DNA of 7,692 nucleotides from Atopobium sp. UBA2090 (GTDB taxonomy: Bacteria; Actinomycetota; Coriobacteriia; Coriobacteriales; Atopobiaceae), in NCBI GenBank assembly GCA_002331575.1, contig DCZG01000044.1, forward strand, positions 1 to 7,692, in the 5' to 3' direction. Under the pieces are notes generated by a model that did not search any database, was not told the origin of the DNA, and worked only from the letters and a program-made list of their open reading frames with translations. The translations under genes were made by a program, and so were the position numbers. Below are positions 1-6,357 of the stretch, one piece after another; within the stretch, counting starts at the first letter, position 1; the number at the start of each line of letters is the position of its first letter.

Positions 1-1749
1 CGACCCGCCGTTCTCGATGTTACGCGCGGCACCGAGGAACTTCTTGGGCGGATAGAGGGCCGCGGAGTCGACGCCGCCGGACAGGATTCGGCCGCTTGCC
101 GGCTGGGCGAGGTTGTAGGCACGCGCGAGCCTCGTGATGGAGTCGAGAACGACCACCACGTCATCGCCCTGTTCGACGAGACGCTTCGCGTGCTCGATCA
201 CGAGTTCCGACACGTGGGTGTGGTTCTCGGCGGGCATGTCGAAGGTGGATGCCACGACGGTGCCACGGATGGAACGCTCCATGTCCGTGACCTCCTCGGG
301 GCGTTCGTCCACGAGCAGGCAGAAGAGATGCACCTCGGGATTGTTCGCCGCGATGGACTGGCAGATCTTCTTGAGCACGGTGGTCTTGCCGGCCTTCGGG
401 GGGCTCACGATAAGACCTCGCTGGCCCTTGCCGATGGGAGCCACGAGATCGATGGCACGTCCCGTGATGGAGTCCTTGCCGTTCTCCATGATGAGGGGCT
501 CGTTGGGGTAGATGGGCGTGAGGTCGCGGAAACGCGGGCGGTTGCCCATGGTCTCGGGAGCACGGCCGTTGACGCTCTGCACGTTCTGCAGGGGTGGGTA
601 CTTGCTGTTGCTGCGCCCAGGGCCGACGGTGCCCTCGATGCGGTCGCCAGGACGCAGCGAATACTGGCGGATGATCGACTGGTGAACGAAGGCGTCGTTT
701 TCGCCCTCCATGTAGTTCCCGGTCCGAATCCAGCCATAGCCCTCGTTGCCGATCTCCAGAATGCCGTCGACGGCGCGAAAGCCCTCGGCACGCGCGGCAG
801 CCAGATAAATCGACTCGACGAGCTCCGACTTGCGGACGCCGACATACTCGACGCCGAGGTCGGCCGCCTTGGAGCGCAGGTCCGCGACCTTCATCTCGAC
901 GAGCTCGTCGCGCGTGAGCGAGGGACCGGAAGCCTCCTGCTGCCCGGCACCTCGACGGTTGCGCCTGCGATTGTTGTTGCCGTTGTTGCCGAAGGTGCCG
1001 TTGTTGCCGTTCTGACGATGGGCGCCGTTGGCGGCATACGCGCCGCCGCCAGCATTACCACCGTTCCCGTTGCTGCTGTTCCCGCCGTTCCCGCCGAAGC
1101 CGTTGCCCTTCGAACTATGACGGCGCCTGCGGCCCGAGCTCTGCTGACCCTGCTGGCCCTGTTGCCCGGCGTCCTGCTGGGCAACGCCCTGCTGGTCCTG
1201 GCCCTGCTGGCCAGCATCCTGCTGAGCAGCGCCCTGCTGTTCCCCGCCCTGTTGCGCCGTCTGCTGGGCATCGCCCGAAACTGCGTTGTCAGGTCTGACA
1301 GTCGACGGCGCTAGGGCCTCGCCGATCGTGGTCGCAGGCATGGGCATGACCTCTGAGCTCGCATGCGTTGCCTCTTGGGTGCGACGCGTCATCTCGTCGA
1401 AGGAAGCCGTCGACGGTTCGGCATCGGTCTTCTCCGCCTTCGAACGGCGACGAGGTCTCGGGGCGGGCTCTGCCGCAGGCACAGCGTCGCCAGGAGGTGT
1501 CGTAGACTCCCCCTGCGTCTCTGCGTTTTCGGCTTTTGGCTTCCGACGCGTGTAGGTGCGCTTGGGTTTCACTGGTGCAGGGGCGTCGGCCGTGGGAGCA
1601 CCCTCGCCCTGCTGGGGAACCTCGGCCGTCGGAGCCGCTTCGGCCTTTGGCCTGCGTCCACGCCTCTTCTTCGGTGCCTCATCCCCGCTTGCGCTCGTCG
1701 CCTTGGGCTGATCGGAAGCGTCCTCGGAAACGGGTGTCTCGTCCGCCAT
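1..1749 (-). CDS. rho: Transcription termination factor Rho, partial (C-terminus beyond window edge)
   Basis: Hexameric RNA-dependent ATPase/helicase that releases RNA from elongating polymerase. The frame is open for 583 codons and leaves the window at base 1; by comparison with E. coli Rho (419 residues) roughly 130 residues are missing. Residues 1-277 are a low-complexity extension. The Rho-N domain starts near residue 278 (LTRDELVEMKVADL), and the cold-shock-like RNA-binding domain spans about 325-405. The ATPase has the P-loop SPPKAGKTT at 449-457, the Walker B strand and following segment LDSITRLARAYN from 535, and the conserved SGGVDSAALYPPKKF segment after it. The start is fixed: an in-frame TGA (1750-1752) directly precedes the ATG, and AAAGGCGGAG lies just upstream. 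High-GC Gram-positive Rho proteins often carry such insertions. Domain identity is certain; the last part of the Q-loop/R-loop region is not visible. Confidence 0.97.
   Translation of the reverse strand, partial: MADETPVSEDASDQPKATSASGDEAPKKRRGRRPKAEAAPTAEVPQQGEGAPTADAPAPVKPKRTYTRRKPKAENAETQGESTTPPGDAVPAAEPAPRPRRRSKAEKTDAEPSTASFDEMTRRTQEATHASSEVMPMPATTIGEALAPSTVRPDNAVSGDAQQTAQQGGEQQGAAQQDAGQQGQDQQGVAQQDAGQQGQQGQQSSGRRRRHSSKGNGFGGNGGNSSNGNGGNAGGGAYAANGAHRQNGNNGTFGNNGNNNRRRNRRGAGQQEASGPSLTRDELVEMKVADLRSKAADLGVEYVGVRKSELVESIYLAAARAEGFRAVDGILEIGNEGYGWIRTGNYMEGENDAFVHQSIIRQYSLRPGDRIEGTVGPGRSNSKYPPLQNVQSVNGRAPETMGNRPRFRDLTPIYPNEPLIMENGKDSITGRAIDLVAPIGKGQRGLIVSPPKAGKTTVLKKICQSIAANNPEVHLFCLLVDERPEEVTDMERSIRGTVVASTFDMPAENHTHVSELVIEHAKRLVEQGDDVVVVLDSITRLARAYNLAQPASGRILSGGVDSAALYPPKKFLGAARNIENGGS
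1141..1266 (-). repeat. Degenerate CAG/CAA-rich repeat encoding the Gln-rich tract of Rho
   Basis: This stretch encodes Rho residues 162-203, in which QQ dipeptides recur every few residues separated by G, A and D. The decapeptide AQQDAGQQGQ occurs twice exactly, at residues 175-184 (1198-1227) and 190-199 (1153-1182), a 45-base offset. Codons differ between the copies, so the protein repeat is better kept than the DNA repeat. It is followed by a GRRRRH patch and an Asn/Gly-rich tract (residues 212-266, bases 952-1116). Confidence 0.85.
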
Positions 1750-1963
1750 TCACTCCGCCTTTCATCTGTCATCTTCGCCTGAGCCAGAGGCTCGAAAACC
1801 AGCTTGACGTGCCATCGCTTGGATTTGCCTGCACTCGTGCCGGATAAGTATGGGCATTCCCATTCCGCGTTCACGCACCTGGAACGTCACAGGTCCTTGC
1901 CACGAGCATGGCAAGCATGAGTAAGTGATGGGAGATGCTCCCGCGCGAAACCCGCGCGAAGCT
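1750..1963 (-). promoter_or_regulatory. Structured 5' leader of rho
   Basis: This is the gene-free stretch between the predicted rho transcription start (about 1963) and the rho ATG. It contains four perfect short hairpins, in transcript order. The first is a CGCGCG/CGCGCG stem with a 5-base loop (1942-1958). The second is GGGAG-CAT-CTCCC (1930-1942), sharing one base with the first. The third is CTTGCCA-TGCTCG-TGGCAAG (1896-1915). The fourth is ATGGG-AATG-CCCAT (1850-1863). A 33-codon open frame (1762-1863) ends directly against the rho ribosome-binding site. Rho is autoregulated through a leader in E. coli; the same role here is inference. The exact start depends on the promoter call. Confidence 0.45.
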
Positions 1964-1969
1964 GGTGTG

Positions 1970-1996
1970 ACTATAGCACGTACGCAGCCCGTACGC
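1970..1996 (-). promoter_or_regulatory. Predicted rho promoter (extended -10) with 11-bp tandem repeats
   Basis: On the minus strand, TGCTATAGT (1970-1978) is an extended -10 element, TG-N-TATAGT, five of six matches to TATAAT. No good -35 is seen at the usual spacing. That region is instead occupied by two near-identical 11-base units, GCGTACGGGCT (1986-1996) and GCGTACGTGCT (1975-1985), the second running into the -10. The predicted start is near 1963, giving a leader of about 214 bases. The repeats are seen directly; promoter activity and operator function are inferred. Confidence 0.5.
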
Positions 1997-2035
1997 ACCA
2001 TAACTTTAATTTAGTTGGACTCGGAAGGAGACAAC

Positions 2036-2713
2036 CTAGGCGTTTGAACGGGGCTTTCTTCTCACGACGATGTCATGAATGCTCGCCGCGACTCCGTCAG
2101 CCAACCTGGAACCATTGTTGGTGAGGCTGATGAGGAGCACCTTAGACGACCCCTGGTCGACACCGACACGCTCGACGAGACCGACCTCCTCGAGCGACGA
2201 CACTGACATCGAGACCGTGGGCTGAAGCAGCCCGAGCATGTTGACGATGCCTGAGATGGTCGCTCCGCTGCCAGACATGCGCAGCGAGAGGAGCACGAGG
2301 TCTCCCGCCTTGCAGAACACGGTGCCCATTGCCTCGACATACATGGCAAGACGCTCGGGAGTCGTGCGCGAGAGCGGCTGACCGGCCGCGATGTGATCGC
2401 AGGTCTGCTTGAGGAGCGAATAGACGCATTCCCTGCCAGCCGGCGAGATGGTGCACTCTACATTGCGAGAGTCGACCGCACCTTCATGACGATCAATGAA
2501 CCCCAGGCAGGCCAGGTGATTTGTCCGATGCGTCATCGTAGGACGTAATGATCCTTGATATGAGGCAATCTGAGAGGTCTTAAGAGGCGACATCTCCGCC
2601 TCAAGCTTGCAGAGGATGGCGAACTCCTCGAACGTCAGACGCTGGCTCGATGGCGTCTCTTGACGTACGAGATTGTAGGACCTTCGAATTGAAACGTACT
2701 CCCTTAGCTCCAC
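2036..2713 (-). CDS. Transcriptional regulator with two MarR-like winged-helix domains in one chain
   Basis: Probable DNA-binding regulator of unknown target, about 225 residues, longer than a usual MarR protein of about 140-160. Numbered from the GTG start, domain 1 (about 26-95) runs from LTFEEFAILCKL through a recognition-helix segment RPTMTHRTNHLACLGFIDR to a wing with the MarR-type D-S-R (81-83). Domain 2 (about 137-207) repeats the plan, with QPTVSMSVSSLEEVGLVER and then a wing in which D-x-R is replaced by DQGSS. Six cysteines are scattered through the chain. There is no ATG start. GTG 2711-2713 is chosen because GGGGAG lies four bases upstream; TTG at 2743 (ten more residues) is the alternative, and an in-frame TAG bounds the frame beyond it. 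It lies between argS and rho on the same strand, with AT-richer sequence upstream. I cannot name a ligand. Confidence 0.8.
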   Translation of the reverse strand: MELREYVSIRRSYNLVRQETPSSQRLTFEEFAILCKLEAEMSPLKTSQIASYQGSLRPTMTHRTNHLACLGFIDRHEGAVDSRNVECTISPAGRECVYSLLKQTCDHIAAGQPLSRTTPERLAMYVEAMGTVFCKAGDLVLLSLRMSGSGATISGIVNMLGLLQPTVSMSVSSLEEVGLVERVGVDQGSSKVLLISLTNNGSRLADGVAASIHDIVVRRKPRSNA

Positions 2714-2797
2714 AAGGCTCCCCAACCTTTTGCAGCCTGGCAAGATGCCGGCCTGCTATCCAAAATGACGTTTTATGAGTAGAAAATTACCGTTCAC

Positions 2798-2827
2798 ATA
2801 GTATCGGATTTTGAATTCACATATCAA
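2798..2827 (-). promoter_or_regulatory. Predicted promoter of the double-MarR regulator with overlapping direct repeat
   Basis: On the minus strand TTGATA (2822-2827, five of six matches to TTGACA) is followed after 18 bases by TACTAT (2798-2803, four of six to TATAAT), predicting a start near 2791. On the plus strand the octamer TTCACATA occurs at 2793-2800 and 2816-2823, 23 bases apart, one copy covering the -10 and the other the -35. Such a layout would suit autorepression; this is inferred from position only. Confidence 0.45.
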
Positions 2828-2857
2828 GCGAACACTAACAAAACGTAGACAAAAGAA

Positions 2858-2907
2858 CATTTCGGAATATTATTGACACCGTTTGGCGACAAGATAATAC
2901 CGAAATG
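2858..2907. repeat. Large inverted repeat immediately after argS
   Basis: The outer arms CATTTCGG (2858-2865) and CCGAAATG (2900-2907) match perfectly. After a two-base bulge, TATTAT (2868-2873) and ATAATA (2894-2899) continue the pairing, giving 14 paired bases around a 20-base centre. The centre can itself fold as CGCC-AAAC-GGTG with one G-U pair. The repeat begins 8 bases past the argS stop and is followed on the argS strand by TTCTTTTGTC, so it may end the argS transcript. The stem is AT-rich rather than GC-rich and the T-run is interrupted, so an operator or remnant of inserted DNA is also possible. Confidence 0.7.
2873..2900 (+). promoter_or_regulatory. Candidate plus-strand promoter inside the inverted repeat
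   Basis: TTGACA (2873-2878) is a perfect -35 consensus, followed after 16 bases by TAATAC (2895-2900), four of six matches to TATAAT. It points right, into the 3' end of argS in the antisense sense, with no plus-strand gene following that I can support. It may produce an antisense RNA, or it may be chance in AT-rich sequence. It lies almost wholly within the inverted repeat, so any protein bound there would affect it. Confidence 0.3.
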
Positions 2908-2915
2908 CAAACAAG

Positions 2916-4760
2916 CTACATGCTCTGCGGCGCCGAAACGCCGACGAGTCTGAGCGTGAGCGCGAGCACGCGTCGCGTCGCGTCCACCGCGGCGAGACGA
3001 GCACGGGACAGAGCAGGCTCCACAGGACGCCCCCTACCAGGAAGGACTTGGCACACCGCATAGAAGGCATGGAAGTCTCCCGCGAGCTCCTCGGCGTAGT
3101 GGGTGAGCCTGAAGGGGGCGCGGTCGCGCGCGCAGCCCTCGACGATCGAGGGGAACTCTGAAAGCTTGCGGGCGAGGGCGAGCTCCATCGGGTCGGTGAG
3201 AAGGCCGAGGTCATAGCTGGATCCTATCGCACGGTCCGAGACGACGTCCATGCCCAGTTCGGCAGCTTCCTCAACGGTGACGTCTGCACCCCTGCGCAGA
3301 ATCGAGCAAATTCGCGCATGTGCGTATTGCACGTAGTACACGGGGTTGGTGTCGTCCTGCTTCTTCGCCTGCTCGATGTCGAAGTCAATCATCTGGTTGC
3401 TCGACTTCGAGATGAGAGTGTAGCGAGTCGCGTCGGCACCCACCTCCTCGAGCAGCTCTTCGAAGGGGACCATCGTTCCCTTGCGCTTGGACATGCGAAC
3501 GGGAACGCCGTCGCGGAGGAGGTTGACGAGCTGCCCGAGAAGCACCTCGAGCTCACCGGGGTAGCCGAGCGCGTCACATGCGGACTCCACGCGCTGGATG
3601 TAGCCATGGTGGTCGGCGCCCCAGATGTCGATCACGTGGTCGACACGCTGGAACTTGTTCCAGTGGTAGGCGACATCGGAGGCGAAGTAGGTGTACTCCC
3701 CGTTCGTCTTGATGAGAACGCGGTCCTTGTCGTCACCAAAGGCGATGGAGCGGAACCACAGGGCGCCCTCCTCGTCACGATAGAGATATCCGAGCTGGTC
3801 GAGACGCTCCAGGGCGCGGTCGACGGCGGAGGTCCCATCCTCGCCCTTGGCGTAGAGCGAGCGCTCGGAGAACCACACGTCGAAGTCGCAGCGAGCCGCG
3901 TGACAGGTGTCGCGAATGCTCTCGAGCATCATCTGATAGCCCTGCTCGCGGAAGGTGGCACAGCGATCGTCCTCTGAGTCATCGACGCGCGCGTCACCCA
4001 TGAGGCCGTAGAAGCGCAGGGCGAGGTCGATGATGTAGTCGCCTCCATAGGCGTTGCCACCGAGGTCGGCATTGAACTGGTCCATGAGCGGATGGGTCTC
4101 GGGATGTTTGTCATCCGCGTCGTCGACGAAGGCGGTACGGTCATCGAGAAGCGCCTGGTGCGCCTCTTCGGCCGAGCAACCCCGCTCTGTCATGACGGCA
4201 AGGAGCTGAAGGTAGCGCTTGGAGATGGAATGGCCGAAGACGTCCATCTGGCTGCCATGGTCGTTGATGTAGTACTCGCGCTCCACGTCGTAGCCAGCGT
4301 GCTCGAGGACGTTGCAGAGCGAGTCACCGAGGGACGCCCAGCGACCATGGCCGATGTGGAGGGGGCCGACGGGGTTCGCGGAGACGAACTCGACCTGGTA
4401 CTTCTCGCCATTGCCGAGGTTCGAGCGGCCGAAGTCGTCGCCCTGCTCGCGCACGGTGCGGAAGACCTCGTTGTTGGACGCCGCGGAGAGATAGAAGTTG
4501 ATGAAGCCCGGTCCGGCGACCTCGACCTTCGAGACGGACGAATCCTCGGGCATGTGGGCGACGATCGCCGAGGCGATCTTCGCGGGAGCCATGTGGGCGA
4601 GACGTGAGGACCTCAGCGCGAGCGTGGACGTCCAGTCACCGTTGGAGGAGTTGGCCGGTCGTTCGATGCCGAACTCCTCGACCTCGAACGACGGAAGGTC
4701 ACCGACGCTCTGGGCGTCAGCGACGGCCTTCCGGAGCATCTCCTCGATTGTGTCGGACAT
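2916..4760 (-). CDS. argS: Arginyl-tRNA synthetase
   Basis: Cytoplasmic class I synthetase that charges tRNA(Arg) with arginine using ATP. It has 614 residues, slightly longer than E. coli ArgS (577). The N-terminal tRNA-binding domain ends with the typical GPGFINFYLS segment. The catalytic domain follows with PVGPLHIGHGR (HIGH motif at 135-138, bases 4347-4358) and the KMSKS-equivalent MSKRKG from 423. The C-terminal DALR anticodon-binding domain starts near YVQYAHARICSILRR and the protein ends in the usual family way with Met. ATG 4758-4760 is preferred over ATG 4770-4772, since the latter overlaps the GGGAG that serves as ribosome-binding site. It follows pncB by 77 bases and precedes the MarR-like gene by about 200. 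No essential motif is missing. Confidence 0.97.
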   Translation of the reverse strand: MSDTIEEMLRKAVADAQSVGDLPSFEVEEFGIERPANSSNGDWTSTLALRSSRLAHMAPAKIASAIVAHMPEDSSVSKVEVAGPGFINFYLSAASNNEVFRTVREQGDDFGRSNLGNGEKYQVEFVSANPVGPLHIGHGRWASLGDSLCNVLEHAGYDVEREYYINDHGSQMDVFGHSISKRYLQLLAVMTERGCSAEEAHQALLDDRTAFVDDADDKHPETHPLMDQFNADLGGNAYGGDYIIDLALRFYGLMGDARVDDSEDDRCATFREQGYQMMLESIRDTCHAARCDFDVWFSERSLYAKGEDGTSAVDRALERLDQLGYLYRDEEGALWFRSIAFGDDKDRVLIKTNGEYTYFASDVAYHWNKFQRVDHVIDIWGADHHGYIQRVESACDALGYPGELEVLLGQLVNLLRDGVPVRMSKRKGTMVPFEELLEEVGADATRYTLISKSSNQMIDFDIEQAKKQDDTNPVYYVQYAHARICSILRRGADVTVEEAAELGMDVVSDRAIGSSYDLGLLTDPMELALARKLSEFPSIVEGCARDRAPFRLTHYAEELAGDFHAFYAVCQVLPGRGRPVEPALSRARLAAVDATRRVLALTLRLVGVSAPQSM

Positions 4761-4765
4761 TCTCT

Positions 4766-4770
4766 CTCCC
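4766..4770 (-). promoter_or_regulatory. Ribosome-binding site deciding the argS start
   Basis: GGGAG lies five bases upstream of the ATG at 4758-4760. Its first G is the last base of an in-frame ATG at 4770-4772, which has no purine-rich site of its own. The downstream ATG is therefore the more likely start. Confidence 0.75.
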
Positions 4771-4814
4771 ATCTGGGCTTGTGGTACAGGACGCGCAATG
4801 CGCCGCAGGTAGTT

Positions 4815-4823
4815 AGTGTATCA
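4815..4823 (-). promoter_or_regulatory. Possible argS promoter (extended -10 only)
   Basis: In the 77-base gap after pncB, TGATACACT on the minus strand fits an extended -10 (TG-N-TACACT, four of six matches). No -35 is visible at 16-18 bases. The start would be near 4808, about 48 bases before the argS ATG. No clear terminator separates pncB from argS, so read-through is equally possible. Confidence 0.25.
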
Positions 4824-4837
4824 GAGAAGACACGGAT

Positions 4838-6325
4838 CTAGTCGATCGTGGGACGTCCCGAGGCGGCGCGCTCCTCGTTGGCGAGGTCGTGGCGCAGCCG
4901 GGCGAGTCCGAGCTCGAGACCGACGGGGTAGATCTGCGGGTTGAGGAACCTGATGATGGCGGGATCGAGGTGCATGATCGCCTCGCGGCAGCGCTCGCGG
5001 GCGACCATGATGCTCTCCTGCTCCCCCACGCGATGACCGTGCTCCACGACGCACTGGAGAAGCTCTTGCGGCTCGCCCTCGAGGTCATAGGAGGCATAGG
5101 TGTCGAGGATGTCGAGCATCGTGTTGGACGGACCCGCACTCACCGAGTCATCCACGAGCATGTCGCCCACGGGGCAGCCGCTCGTGTCGTAGAAGCGCCG
5201 GATGTGCTGGACGCCGGGGACGGTGCGCTTGTAGGCCATCTCGGAGAGTTTGATGACGGGCGACCAGGGATCGCTGCTCGAGGCGCGGACGGCCGAGAGC
5301 TTGTAGACGCCTCCGAGCGAGGGCTGCGGGTCGCAGGTCGCGAGCTTAGTTCCCACCCCGAACGAGTCGATGGGCGCGCCCTGCGAGAAGAGCGACTGGA
5401 TGGTGTACTCGTCGAGGTCGTTCGAGACGGAGATCTTGACGTAGCCGAGACCGGCCGCGTCGAAGGCGGCTCGCGTCTCCTTGGAGAGCTTCGCGAGGTC
5501 ACCGGAGTCGATGCGAATGGCCGCCAGACGCTCGCCGTCCTTCTCCATCTCCTTGGCGACGGTGATGGCGTTCTTGATGCCCTGGTGAACGTCGTAGGTG
5601 TCGAGGAGAAGCACGCAGTTCTTGGGGCTCGACTTGGCGAACGCGCGGAACGCGTCGAGCTCGGAGGGAAACGCCATGACCCAAGAGTGCGCGTGAGTAC
5701 CGAACACGGGAATGCCATAGATCTTGCCTGCGAGCACGTTGGACGTGGACGAGGCTCCGGCGATGTAGGAGGCGCGCGCCACGGCAAGGCCGCCATCTGG
5801 GCCCTGCGCCCTGCGCAGACCGAAGTCGGAGACCGGGTGGCCCTCCGCCGCCTTGACGACGCGGGAGGTTTTCGTCGCCACGAGCGTCTGGAAGTTCACG
5901 AGGTTGAGCAGGGCGGTCTCGATGAGCTGGCAGTCAATCACCGGACCCATGACGCGGACCATCGGCTCGCGCGGGAAGACCACGTCACCCTCGGGCACCA
6001 CGTGGATGGTCAGGTCGAGATGGTGATTGCGGAGGTATTCGAGGAAGCCAGGCTTGAACATGGCGCCACCACCGGGGGCCTGAATGCCAGCGAGATACTC
6101 GATGTCGTCGTCCTCGAAGACGAAGTTCTCCACCAGGTCCGCGATCTGCCCCATGCCGCAGGCGACGGCGTACCCGCCATCGAAGGGGTTCTCGCGGAAG
6201 AAGGCGTTGAAGCATGCCTCGCCGTTGACGAGACCGGACTCCCAGAAGCCCTGGGCCATCGTGAGTTCATAGAGGTCGGTGTTGAGGGAGACGTCAGAGG
6301 GCTTGGTACGATCGGTAAGGGACAT
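4838..6325 (-). CDS. pncB: Nicotinate phosphoribosyltransferase
   Basis: Joins nicotinate to PRPP, with ATP hydrolysis, to make nicotinate mononucleotide: the first step of NAD salvage by the Preiss-Handler route, in the cytoplasm. The 495-residue length and motifs fit the Bacillus/human-type enzymes rather than the shorter E. coli type. The N-terminal SLNTDLYELTMAQGFWESG is typical. The active-site motif DFGLRRAQG is at 167-175. GTHAHS at 209-214 contains the histidine region expected to be phosphorylated. LLDTYD near 241, RIDSGDL at 271-277 and FGVGTKL at 322-328 form the phosphate- and PRPP-binding loops. The ATG at 6323-6325 has AGAAGG eight bases upstream. The stop of the small upstream gene is 32 bases away, suggesting co-transcription. 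No de novo NAD gene is visible in the window. No key residue appears lost. Confidence 0.95.
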   Translation of the reverse strand: MSLTDRTKPSDVSLNTDLYELTMAQGFWESGLVNGEACFNAFFRENPFDGGYAVACGMGQIADLVENFVFEDDDIEYLAGIQAPGGGAMFKPGFLEYLRNHHLDLTIHVVPEGDVVFPREPMVRVMGPVIDCQLIETALLNLVNFQTLVATKTSRVVKAAEGHPVSDFGLRRAQGPDGGLAVARASYIAGASSTSNVLAGKIYGIPVFGTHAHSWVMAFPSELDAFRAFAKSSPKNCVLLLDTYDVHQGIKNAITVAKEMEKDGERLAAIRIDSGDLAKLSKETRAAFDAAGLGYVKISVSNDLDEYTIQSLFSQGAPIDSFGVGTKLATCDPQPSLGGVYKLSAVRASSSDPWSPVIKLSEMAYKRTVPGVQHIRRFYDTSGCPVGDMLVDDSVSAGPSNTMLDILDTYASYDLEGEPQELLQCVVEHGHRVGEQESIMVARERCREAIMHLDPAIIRFLNPQIYPVGLELGLARLRHDLANEERAASGRPTID

Positions 6326-6357
6326 GAGGTGACCTTCTCTGTGGTTTGGCTACCGTG

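Noticed and set aside
190..1314. 374-codon plus-strand open frame
   Set aside because: It is antisense to rho, whose domains are unmistakable; its composition (runs of Leu, Ala, Val) is what the complement of the Gln/Gly-rich Rho codons would give, and no family is recognisable.
1762..2001. 79-codon minus-strand frame upstream of rho as an ordinary gene
   Set aside because: It would begin upstream of the predicted rho start site, has no Shine-Dalgarno site and no recognisable motif; only its last 33 codons are kept as a leader-frame hypothesis.
2014..2035. Imperfect hairpin GTTG..CTC/GAG..CAAC after the double-MarR gene as an intrinsic terminator
   Set aside because: The stem is short and mismatched, and no T-run follows on the minus strand.
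3318..3977. Plus-strand open frames opposite argS (also 4092-4607)
   Set aside because: They are antisense shadows of argS rich in Val, Asp and Glu, without recognisable motifs or convincing starts.
4793..4803. GCGC-AAT-GCGC palindrome between pncB and argS as a terminator
   Set aside because: A four-pair stem without a T-run is too weak, and short GC palindromes are common in this GC-rich sequence.
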